The translations under genes and the position numbers were made by a program. Shown piece after piece: positions 10,875-20,953 of a stretch of 64,000 nt of DNA. Source of the DNA: Hysterangium stoloniferum (Eukaryota > Basidiomycota > Agaricomycetes > Hysterangiales > Hysterangiaceae); NCBI GenBank assembly GCA_015178975.1, contig WHVD01000041.1:310001-374000 (forward strand), written 5' to 3'. The notes under the pieces were generated by a model. That model was given only the letters and a program-made list of their open reading frames with translations. It was not told where the DNA came from and did no database searches. The stretch's first letter is position 1; every line of letters begins with the position of its first letter.

Positions 10875-11648
10875 TGTTACGACCGTGTCACAGCCATTTG
10901 GCCCCGAGGTTAGCGCCACCTATCGACAATTCAAGTTATCACTCAAGTCACCACATTGGAAACCATCGCCCCCGATGCTGATGTATGCTTTCGCGATGAT
11001 CAAACTCCATTTACGCCCACATCAAAATATACTCGTACTATCTGGTTAAACTTTTGATACATCCCTTTTATTATCATGATCCGTTCTATCCTATGTTTCA
11101 CATATGCCTATATATACTTGTAACCCTTGAACTATTTCCTTTTCCCATGATTCTGCTCTCGGCTATCTCTTCGGCCTCCGAACTAATCATAAACCTCCCA
11201 TTCCTAGTCAAGCTTATTGTCAATACCTTGTTCCGCTCTTCTCCTAGTTAGTATTTTCTAGATGCCTGATACTTGTATATGAACCCGCTGTAGTTGTAGT
11301 TATTAGGCAATCAGAATATCGACTCAGAATACCCTCTTACACCTCTAGCAGTCTTGTACTAAGAATCCCCTCTTACGCCTCTAGCAGTCTTGTACTAAGA
11401 ATCCCCTCATCCGCCTTCACGTGTGCTCGTCCACTCTCGGTCACCGACCCTTGGCCCGACACTCGACTTAACCTTCAGTCCCGATCAGCAACTCGCCGAA
11501 AGGAACTTGTTAGGATTAGTCTTCGCCCGCCCGAAATTTAAGGACACTCAACGGACATTTGCGAGGGTGCAGCACATAAGCTGAAGCCAAGTCCTTCCGA
11601 TCGGTCCCTGTCAGCCAACTGACATCAGTCAGTTTTCGGTTCTTAACA
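10875..11648 (+). mobile_element. Solo LTR-A, copy 2
   Basis: 774 bp from TGTTACGACCG to CTTAACA with target duplication GGGCC (10870-10874, 11649-11653). It is about 30 bp longer than the other copies because a 36-bp block (about 11327-11402, containing ctctagcagtcttgtacta) is tandemly doubled. It is the most CpG-rich LTR-A copy, hence probably the youngest. Confidence 0.92.
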
Positions 11649-11653
11649 GGGCC

Positions 11654-12108
11654 CCCATGCAGGCTAATAATTGTATTGGATCCTCCTGTGCAAAAGCAGC
11701 TCCTTGACTTGCAATGCATCCACTCATTTTAGACCCTCAAAGCTATTTTTGCTTCCTCCTTTTTAGCTTTTCCCTCTTAGTCTTCAGACTTGTTTTAGCT
11801 CCAGTTCAACTGGTCAACCCAGTCTCCCTCAAAACACTTGGACAACATTGTTTAACAATATTGTCACTTCTCAAAAGACCATTTCAGTCACCCTTCCATA
11901 AGGAAATCTTTATGTCATTTTATGACAAAGTTGGTTTTTGGTTATTCAGCAATCCTGGGATGCAACTAACTCACCCATTTACATACAATCCATTGATTGT
12001 TGGGTATTAGGTTATCATATAGCCCAGACATCCAATGATCAATTTCCTTCTCTTTAGATCAGCCAGGGTGTGGAGACTCCACTGGCCACCTATCTTTAGG
12101 TTCTTTTT
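11654..12108. other. Unidentified remnant between two LTR-A copies
   Basis: CpG-poor sequence with a 98-codon frame (11714-12010, +) of hydrophobic composition that does not look like a real protein. Because both flanking LTRs carry their own different target duplications, this is not the inside of one retrotransposon. Confidence 0.35.
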
Positions 12109-12113
12109 GGACC

Positions 12114-12857
12114 TGTTATGACCATGTCACAACCCAACAGTCCCCGAGGTTATCACCACCTATCGATGATTCAAGTCATCGTTCAAGTTCTCACATCGGA
12201 AGCCATCGGTTTCCCAATGCTGATGTATGCCTTTGCAGTGATCAAACTCCATTTACACCCCCGTCAAAATATACTCATACTATCTGGTTAAATTCTGACA
12301 CTTCCCTTTTTCTTTATGATGATCTGTTCTACTCTATGTTTCACACATGTCTATATATACTTGTAACTCTCAGACTTTTTCCTTTTTTTGTAATCCCACT
12401 CTCAGTTAATGCACAGCCTCTGAACTAATCATAACCTTCCAGTTCCTAGTCAAGCTTATTTGTCAATACTGTTTTCCGCTTTTATCCTAGTTAGTATTTT
12501 CTAGATGCCGAATACTTGTATATGAATCAGTTGTAGTTGTAGTTACTAGGCAATCAGAATATCGACTCAGAATACCCTCTTACGCCTCCAGAAGTTTCAT
12601 ACTAAGTACTCCCTATCCACCTTCACATGTGCTCACCTACTCTCAGTCCCTGACCCCCTTGGCCTGACACTCGACTTATCCTTCGTTTCTGATCGGTAGT
12701 TCTGCCGAGAGGTATTCATTAGAACTAGTCTTTGCCTGTCCAAAATTTAAGGACACCTGATGGATAATTGCAAAGACACAGCATATAAGCTGAAGCCAAG
12801 TCCTTCCGATCGGTCCCCATCGGCCTACCAACATTAGTCAGTTTTCAGTTCTTAACA
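12114..12857 (+). mobile_element. Solo LTR-A, copy 3
   Basis: 744 bp from TGTTATGACCA to CTTAACA, flanked by GGACC (12109-12113 and 12858-12862). Most CpG sites of copy 2 are TpG or CpA here. Confidence 0.92.
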
Positions 12858-12862
12858 GGACC

Positions 12863-13174
12863 AGTTCAATGCCCCACATTCACAACTACCTTTAGAATTC
12901 CACTGAACATCTCTCAGTCCAGCATCTCTGCACATGTGACTACTCTTTGTAGAAGCAACTGTTGAACATGATGGCATCCTGATGAAATCTTGTGACTTCA
13001 TGGAATCCTCAGTAAACAGCATGCTAACCCCTTCAGATACTTGGTTTTCATCTTGGCAAGTCCAAATATTTACTACTTTCTTAGAACTCACTTGTATTTT
13101 TATTTTCAGCATGCCAACTTTTGGCTAGATGATGGGACATCTGCCTTAAGAGGGGACCAGTAATCATGCACTTT
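12863..13174 (-). other. Unidentified CpG-depleted remnant
   Basis: A minus-strand frame (12852-13112, MLKIKIQVSSKKVVNI...) runs through part of this stretch. It has no recognised domain and its 5' end overlaps the LTR-A end, so it is probably a decayed transposon piece. Confidence 0.3.
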
Positions 13175-13286
13175 GACATGAAATGGATTTCTCTTGATTA
13201 AGTCAAATTATATTCTATAAATTGAGTATGGAAGCCTCATTCAATGAAGTATAAATTCACCCTGTTGATGAAGTAAGAGGAGGATA
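13175..13286 (-). mobile_element. LTR-C fragment (copy 3)
   Basis: About 110 bp aligning with 9217-9325, including the shared gatgaagtat and attcaccctgt and gatgaagtaagagg stretches. It is cut off where repeat D begins at 13287. Confidence 0.65.
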
Positions 13287-13862
13287 GTCACACTTCATTG
13301 AATATACAAAATTTTATGGAAAAGTCCTCATATTTTTAAGTAAGACTATTTGCTTTGGCTATGACTATATGTTTTAGGAGTTTATATTTCATTACCCCAA
13401 AATTTCATCTTTAAAACTTGTATACTCTTTTAAAATATGCACAAATGTCATGGTTAACCAAAATTATTTGGGTTGTGACTTAATCTTTGGGATGAGATCC
13501 ATTCTCTAGTATCTCTGTGACTTTTAAAATGTCCACAAACATTATAGTTAACCAAAATTATTTGGGTTATGACTTAATTTTTGGGATAAGATGTATCTTG
13601 TATATTATGCAAACTTTCAAATGTAGTACATATAATTTAAATTTATTTGGTTTAGAAAGTTAACCAGAACTATCTGGCCAACCAATCCGTGTTATGGAAT
13701 TTATCCTCAAAAAGATAATCTATATATGTTTGTTTGACTAACTTTTGTCAGATACAAGATAAATATTAATATTTCCTTATTCTCCAGAATGTCATCTGAT
13801 AGACTGAATTTGATTAAATATTAATTTTACAACAAACAATATAAATATACAATGTATGTATA
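13287..13862 (+). mobile_element. AT-rich repeat D, copy 2
   Basis: Reverse-complement copy of 8600-9180: both contain caaaattttatggaaaagtcc, gtcatggttaacc-type blocks and aacaaacaatataaa in mirrored order. It begins aggaggatagtcaca inside LTR-C copy 3. The far end differs from copy 1, so this copy is probably truncated. Confidence 0.65.
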
Positions 13863-13916
13863 TAGTCTGCCATATTGTTGTTATATGTGACTGAGTTGTA
13901 TAATAGGTACTAATTC

Positions 13917-16900
13917 CAAACATTATCAGGGTGCTCTGGACCTAGTATGAGCTGTTGAGCTTCCAACACCTAAAGCTCAAGCACCTCTGCCTCCTTGGGC
14001 TGTACCAGGTCATAATAGGTGTGTGTCAGATTGGCTTTGGCCAGGATGGTGTGAGGGTGTCTGGACCTAGAATAAGTTGTTGGGCTTCCAATCCCTGAAG
14101 CTCAAGTACCTCTGCCTCCTTTGGCTATCCCAGGTCATAATAGGTGATTGCCAGATTGGCCTTGACCTGTATAGTGTGAGGGTGCTCTGGACTGAGTATG
14201 AGCTGTTGGGCTTCCAACACCTAAGCTAGAGCACCTCTGCCTCCTTGGCCTTCCCAGATCACTGTAGGTACTTGCCAAATTGACCTTGGCCAGAATAGTG
14301 TCAGGGTGCTCTGGACCCAGTATGAGCTGTTGGGCTTCCAACACCTGAAGCTGGAGCACCTCTGCTTCCTTGGGCCTTTCAAAATCACTGTAGGTGCTTG
14401 CCAAATTGGCCTTGGCCAGGATGGTATGAGGATACTCTGGACCTAGTATGAGCTGTTTAGCTTCTAACACCTGAAGCTCAAACACCTCTGCTTCCTTTGG
14501 CCTTCCAAGATCACTGTAGGTCCTTGCCAATTTGGCTATGGCCAGAATGGTGCTAGGGTGCTCTGGTCCTAGTATGAGCTATTGGGCTTCCAACACCTGA
14601 AGCTGGATCACCTCTGCCTCCTTAGGCCTTCCAAGATCACTGTAGGTGCTTGCCAAATTGGCCATAGCCAGAATGGTGTCAGGGTTCTCTGGACCTAGAA
14701 TGAGCTGTCGGACTTCCAATACCTGAAGCTCAAGCACCTCTGCCTCCTTGAGCCTTCCAAGATTACTGTAGGTACTTGCTAAATTGGCCATGGCATGTAC
14801 ATGGCCTGTATAGTCTTAGGGTGCTCTGAATGTAGTATGAGCTGTTGGGCTTCCAACATCTTAAGCTAGAGCACCTCTGCCTCCTTGGGCCTTCCAAGAT
14901 TATTGTAGGTACTTGCCAAATTGGCCTTGGCCAGAATAGTGTCAGGGTGCTCTGCACCCACGACACTGTCTTTCTTTGTCAATAACACTTCTTGCATGGC
15001 ATTTGCAATGTCCCAGTAGCTAAATTCTCTCAATATCATTGGAAATTTGCTAAACATATTATCATAATAGATCTTCAGATCCTTCCCACCACAGCTTCTG
15101 CTTCTAAATGCCTGAATATGGAGTAAAAGATTCCATTGTCCTATAAAATCCTCCATTGTACCTCCAGTGGGGATAGCCCCTACTAAGAGAGCTCTTGCTG
15201 TGCATATGTAAAGAAAATTATCACTTCTCAAAGCTCTGTCTCCACTCCAGGCATGAATCACAGGATGCATTATCTGGGAAAGAGACCCATGTGTATCATC
15301 ATCTTTGGATAGCAAGGAATAATCACATAATACTTGCATTGCCTGTTTAAATTCCATGTTTGTCCATTCCCCATTTTCATTACATCCAAGTAAATGTGTG
15401 GGAAGATCAGATGTTGTAGTTTGCAATTGTTCATCATATATAACTGGTGGAATTGACTCTGCAGCTTGTTTGAATATTTTTTCCATGATATTTTCATGGT
15501 GAAAGAAACCTAACACTTTGAGAATGAATAGGACATTCTGTGCAGTTTAATGAAAAGCAACTGATGTTTGAATGAGATAATATGAGACATTCAATGCACT
15601 ATACACAGTGTGGTTGTATCTGGATGCTCCTTTCAGAGAAGGATGGTTAGCATCCAGCAAGTTTGCTGTCTGTATTTGGTACATTTTCAAATAATCATGA
15701 AGTGTGCACAATCCTGCAGATATTGTTGCTCCTGCAATATCCACAGCAAGGGGCAGAGAGCCCAAGGTTTCTACAATATGTTTTGTCATTGTAATCATTG
15801 TATTATCAGAATCTTTTTGAAGCTTTGCTGCCACCTCAAATAGAGAAATAGCACTGTCTTGATCCATTGGTAGGATTTCAATGGATGATGATGCATATGG
15901 GCCATAAGAATAGGACTCTGGCTTGTAATCAGGACATGAATCAACCTGATTTTGTCTAAATATTGAAGGATTTCATCATCTATCCCATCAGCATTATCAA
16001 ATATAAGAAGCCACTTCTTTCTATTATGAAACAACCATTCCAGGACTGCATCACTGGACCTTTTAACACCTTGTACTCTGACTTCAGGATCATCTGCAAT
16101 ACCAGCAAAACTATTTTGTAAAGTTATTGTGTTTGTGGCATCAATCCAGATAATTCTCCAATAGTTACTGATTCATTAATCGGAATCTATAGAACAGACT
16201 CATTGAAGTGGCTTGTTACTTACTAGTCATTGGACAGCACCTCTTCAATAAATTTCAAACATATCTGAGTTTTCCCCACCCTGCCATCCCATATAAAAGA
16301 ATGTGTCTCCATGGTTGAGGATTATTAGGTACTGTTACAACCGGAATTCCCATTGGACTCCGAGCACTAACCTATATGCACCAATTGTCAGTTTACCAGA
16401 ATTCCCGCTGGACTCCATACATCAGACTTGTCCACATTCGACTTTGTTATGTCCCGTATCAGTCACCAGAATACCCGCCAGACTCCATCCCTGTCTATGT
16501 CCAACCTTGTCCCACATATCAGTCACCAGACCCCACTCAAAAAACCCATCATCCCTCTAACTGAGCCCCATTCCCATTTTGGTCAAATGACCTGTCACAA
16601 TTCGGACTCCACTCCCGCTCCATTTCCCATTATGGTTTATGATTTGTCACAATTTGGACCCCACTCCATTCCGTCCCATTCCTAACACCAAATTTGGTGT
16701 TTACTTATCCCATTTTATGTTTTGCTAGTTTCATTTCATTATTACTGGATTTAGTATGTTATTCATTCCACAGTCTATATAGTCTGGCAGATGTTGTACA
16801 TACAATCCAGTCAGAAAATCAGCTTAGATTCTCCCCAATAATCTAGTACATTTTCCACTCTAAACTCCTCTTTGAATTACACCACTCTCGCTAGTCGGAG

Positions 16901-18530
16901 CCCATGGGCTCTGACGCATCTATCACTCAACCTCCAACTTATTTATCTCGACTCCCTGACCTCTCAACCCACAACCCCTTGACCTACAAACTCCACCCAA
17001 ACTCCCTGGGACTCCCATCCACCCATTTGAAATTGGACAACACAATCTCACGAGGGCACAGCCAATAAGCTGAAGCCAAATCCTACTGGATTTCCTACAG
17101 GTTTCTCCAGAAACCCTCCATGTACACACCCTTAACAGGTACAAAGAATTTCCTTAGTGTTGTGGGATATTCCTCCTGTCCCAAGAACTTTGGACTAGGG
17201 CAGAGTTTGACCCTATATGTCATTCCTCTGGACTCCATCTCTTTTGTGCCAAATGATATCAATATGCACAATATTTAATAGATATTTCTCACCATCATAC
17301 TCAAACTTAGACCACCAGAGTTGTATTGGGGGTGGTGCTTTCTTGATCATATCTTGTATGGTGGCTGATATACAAATGAAGTCATCATCATTTTGAGATG
17401 CAAATTTGGTTATCCCATTATGATCCTTAGACATGCCTATCATCTCCATATCAACAGTACCTGGGATTACAACAGATAATTTAGAAACAATCTTGGAAGG
17501 GTACTGTGAGTCTATCACAGGAGCACAACAATACATAAACTCACAATTTGAGAACTTTTATCAGGCAGAACAGTCGGCAAAGTTTCATAAAAGGGTTTGG
17601 TACAGAAATTTGCACTTATTGCATTGTAAGAAGATGATTGCTGCTGCAACCACTCATAGTTGGAGATCAAGTGCTTCAATAAGACATTATTAGTTCTGCT
17701 CGACAGCGATGCAAGTTTCAACAATTCATTAGCAGGGTTGGTAATGGCAGGGGTGCCTTGATGTGGTGTGCCGAGGAATAGGATGCCATATGTAGACAAA
17801 GCTATCCATTTGTGTTCGACCAGGTGACCTTTGTGCGCCTGACTGGCTTGTATCAAAACCTGACAGGCATCAACATTGAATTGCAGCCACCCATTACAGA
17901 AATCAACCCACGTGTTTGAGAATATCCCACCAAGGCTGTGTGCAATGAAAATTATAGGCCGTTTCTGAGGTACTTCCTATGAGGAAATCATAAGTTCGCT
18001 ACATATGAATTGTACAAACCGTAGTATCCGAAATTCGTCTGAAAGAAGCCAAGCGTGCAAGAAAGCTCTCTGCGTGACCATCCAATGTCTGCGTGGATGA
18101 TGCAGCCGCGCTCTCGGTGTAGGCATCATAACCATACGTCAAAATCCTAGCGGAAGGGACACCCCGGGGTAAGAAATCGCGAAGCCAGAGACTACCGTTG
18201 TCTGCTGTCCAAGATGCCTCACGATGTCCGTCCAACCCGTGAATGGCAACGATGCTGTACAAGACGTAGTTGAGTCTCGTTGGACAATAGAATTTGATAT
18301 TTGATTGCTTACTCGACTAACGGAGAAATGCCTGGTGAAAGCTCCTTGATGCCGAAATTCTGAGAGCGGATTTGTTTTTAGGGGTTGGATTGGAAAGTAT
18401 CACTTATTAGTCCAACTGAAGGCGATTTAGCCCGTAACTGCTGCGGAGGGATCAGAAAAGAACCCAGAGGTTCTGACTCTTCAGGGTATAAAAGAAAGGC
18501 TCGTTTCAGACGCCTAAAGATAGGAATCAT
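13917..18530 (-). pseudogene. NLR-type receptor (hydrolase, NB-ARC, TPR), disrupted
   Basis: Reading from 18530 down, a basic leader (MIPIFRRLKRAFLLYP) precedes GIKELSPGISPLVDIVAIHGLDGH. The alpha/beta-hydrolase domain has IIFIAHSLGG (nucleophile Ser) and FLGTPHQG. A linker with VIPGTVDMEMIGM follows. The nucleotide-binding domain has a Walker A (GMAGWGKTQ, about 16265-16290), a Walker B (KWLLIFDNADGI, about 16000) and a SLPLAVDIAG motif (the GLPLA box, about 15760). A winged-helix-like region leads into at least eight 42-residue TPRs (LASTYSDLGRPKEAEVL pattern) to about 13917. This is the architecture of fungal STAND/NLR proteins involved in non-self recognition and cell death. An 805-bp solo LTR-B (16333-17137) splits the codons before the P-loop, and stops occur in the TPRs (for example at about 14580) and elsewhere. 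Introns at about 18295 and 18000 are clear; the first-exon junction is uncertain. Confidence 0.85.
16333..17137 (+). mobile_element. Solo LTR-B, copy 2, inside the NLR gene
   Basis: 805 bp from TGTTACAACCGG to CTTAACA, flanked by GGTAC (16328-16332, 17138-17142). Deleting it with one duplication rejoins the reading frame FFVPNNPQPWRHILLYGMAG on the minus strand, which places the insertion inside a coding exon. Confidence 0.93.
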
Positions 18531-18590
18531 TGTTTAGAAATTTGCTCGTGGTGAAGGATGCTGGTGTATGTTGGCTTAGCGTGCGGTCAA

Positions 18591-18772
18591 GCTACATCGT
18601 CAGCTGCCACAACTCCACAGGTATGGATTGCATTTAAAAGATCTACCATATATGTCCGTCACTGTCATTCTTCCACTGTATAGTAGTTATCTCTAAGACT
18701 TCGCAACTTCATTCAGGCCCCGCAACACCTGACGATGTGTCTTGCTGCTTCGCTGCACCATTCTTGAGCCGC
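18591..18772 (+). repeat. Left arm of a large inverted repeat
   Basis: About 182 bp matching the reverse complement of 19261-19442 with scattered mismatches and small indels (for example tcagctgccacaactccacagg here against cctgtggagttgtggcaactga there). The 488-bp spacer holds no clear gene. The arm lies about 60 bp upstream of the NLR start. Confidence 0.8.
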
Positions 18773-19260
18773 GATATTTTGACATGTGGGTGGATGGCAG
18801 GGAGGAGAAGTGGAAGGATTCAAATATACGTTGCAAAAAAAAAAGCAGTTTGGAATAATACTACAATGTGAACGTGATTGGTAAGAGCTGACATTGCCGC
18901 TTCCGTCGACTTCACTTATTAAGAGCTCAGAATGATTTGCGCTAACTTTCACGGACGCATGGGGATACAATATCTCCACCATGCTATACTACGCATCCAG
19001 CCGCAAACGCATTCAACGGTGCTATGTATCTCACAACTAGCATGCTGGCTAAACAATGTATTCTGACACTGATACAACACTTTACCAAAAGGCTATCTCA
19101 TGGGCTCTCCCGACAAATTTCAGTTAGAGTATCTGATATAAACTGTCTTTATCCTCGATGGTTAATGATGAAAAGTACCAACACATGAACAGCAGGTGAT
19201 CAAAAGTCAAGTCGGCTGCGTTCATCCCATTTCCCCGCAAAAATAGTACACTTACAATTT
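18773..19260. other. Spacer of the inverted repeat
   Basis: Mostly unique sequence with a poly-A run at about 18835-18844. The minus frame 18713-18982 overlaps the arm and looks like a chance frame. Nothing else is recognisable. Confidence 0.4.
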
Positions 19261-19442
19261 GCGGTTCAAGAACGGTGCAGCGAAGCAACAAGACACATCG
19301 TCAGGTGTTGTGGGGCCTGAATGAAGTTGCGAAGCCTCAGAGACAACCACCACACAGCGGAAGAATGACACTGAAAGACATATGTGGTAGACCTTTCACA
19401 TGCAATCCATACCTGTGGAGTTGTGGCAACTGACAGTGTAGC
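19261..19442 (-). repeat. Right arm of a large inverted repeat
   Basis: Mirror of 18591-18772, beginning gcggttcaagaacggtgcag and ending tgacagtgtagct. See the left arm. Confidence 0.8.
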
Positions 19443-20040
19443 TTGATGTCATAAGCTCAAGCCCAACACGGAAGCGTGGATCCGTACATGAAGAAGGTCA
19501 TGGCGGCGCGGTCATCAGTCATCGATCCCTTAGTGGTCATTGCATTTGAAAAGAGACGGTTGTGGAAGCTTGAGAGATTGAGCAACTCCAATTTGGCGTA
19601 TCGGTCGCTTCCTACAATATCGGCCTCCCGCTTCTGGTCCTCAGGCTTTATCAACACACCGCTTCACATTGAGCTCATAGCAGACTACACGGGGGGTGAC
19701 TAACTGACGGCTATGGGTGACAAGTCGCAAGACGAGACGGAGGCAACGATGATTTTGTGAGGTGGAACTTGATCGCAATCTCTTGCAAAAATATCTTATC
19801 GACCCACTGCCAACAGTAGCTGACCATTGAGTTGCATAATATCTGCTAATATGATGTGCGCGTTGTTGAAGGGGACGCGTTGTTCATCCGAGCGCTACGT
19901 AGAGGAAATTGTACTACGTTGAAAAGAAAAGTCAAATAATGTGTACGTGTTCAATTGCAATGAAAGATTGTGTGTACCGTGAGATTTCACGGCTCCAGGC
20001 AGTGAGACCCAGAGGTACTATGGAGGATATTATAGGGTGA
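19443..20040. other. No gene seen
   Basis: Two overlapping frames of 66-75 codons (19457-19703) lie on opposite strands. Neither has a domain or a splice partner. Confidence 0.35.
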
Positions 20041-20211
20041 TGGAACCTTTTACTCCACATTCAGGCATTTGGAAGCAGAAGCTGTGGCGAGAAGGATCTG
20101 AGGGTTTATTATGATGACATGTCTAGCAAGTTTTCAATGATATTGAGAGAATTTGGCCACTGGGACATTGCAAAGAACATGCAGGAAGTGTTTTTGACAA
20201 AGAGTGTGTGA
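20041..20211 (+). pseudogene. NLR-gene scrap, paralogous to the 14-18 kb gene
   Basis: Read with a frame change, this stretch gives an LHIQAF-like start, then YYDDMSSKFSMILREFGHWD and IAKNMQEVFLTKSV before a stop at about 20210. The 14-18 kb NLR has YYDNMFSKFPMILREFSYWD and IANAMQEVLLTKK at the region just before its TPRs (about 14985-15080). It is the only NLR piece here: no P-loop and no TPRs flank it. Confidence 0.75.
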
Positions 20212-20533
20212 AGATCCATTCCTGGAAACTCCTTAAAGAATTTTCTAGATATATTATCAGTTTCTGAACTATTTTCTGGACTAGTGTTAGGATCCATAAT
20301 CCACCAGAACCTGACCCTCATCCTTCAAGTACCTCAACTTAGATCCCAGTTGGATATTCTAGATGCTTCATGTTATGGTCCGGAACTCGGACTCCGCCCT
20401 TTCACAGTTGACTTCTCCGATGTTTGAGCGGACAGTGGGGATACGGCGGCAAGCAGGGGAATGCTCGGAAAAAATGGATTGAAAATGTTCTACTAGTACA
20501 CACAGAAGAAACATGCCAGAAACTGAAGGCGCA

Positions 20534-20953
20534 TTAACTGGCAAAGATTTCTGCTTCGGCGCTCACCATAAGCGGGACATTCAATACGGAAGATGTTTGA
20601 AAAATGGGCGGTGTTAAACTGATGGGCAACGCAGCGCATCGTTTAAATCGGCAGCGAACATCAATCTTCTTTTTTTTTTTTGGCGCAACATTGCGGAAGT
20701 CGGCGACAATTTCTGCATCTTGGAAAGGAGGGTGTGGCTCGGTTGCAAATATTGTATAGTTGCCTTGCACATTCTTGCACTGGAAATACACGTTATGTCA
20801 CAATAATTACGTTTCTTTGTAGGTAGATAACATATTTTTGTGCATTACCCTGTTTTTATTCTCGGGTCGCTTTCCCTTGCCTTTGCAAGCTACAAATTTG
20901 TCGAAACGGTCATTGCACTTCTCACACACAATCCGAAGTTTTGATAATGTCAT
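20534..20953 (-). CDS. Possible small two-exon Cys-containing protein
   Basis: Exon 1 begins MTLSKLRIVCEKCNDRFDKF and continues VACKGKGKRPENKNR to a GTAATG donor at about 20848. After a roughly 70-nt intron ending tttccag, the frame continues CKNVQGNYTIFATEPHPPFQ and runs to a stop at 20534. Both exons are in the same phase, and the CxxC pair plus two more cysteines could bind a metal. The tail with a Lys run encoded by the poly-T/A stretch at 20671-20681 looks low-complexity, so the true end may be earlier. No family is recognised. Confidence 0.35.

Noticed and set aside
10875..12857. A single retrotransposon bounded by two LTR-A copies
   Set aside because: The two LTRs carry different 5-bp target duplications (GGGCC and GGACC), so each is an independent solo LTR, and the space between has no pol domains.
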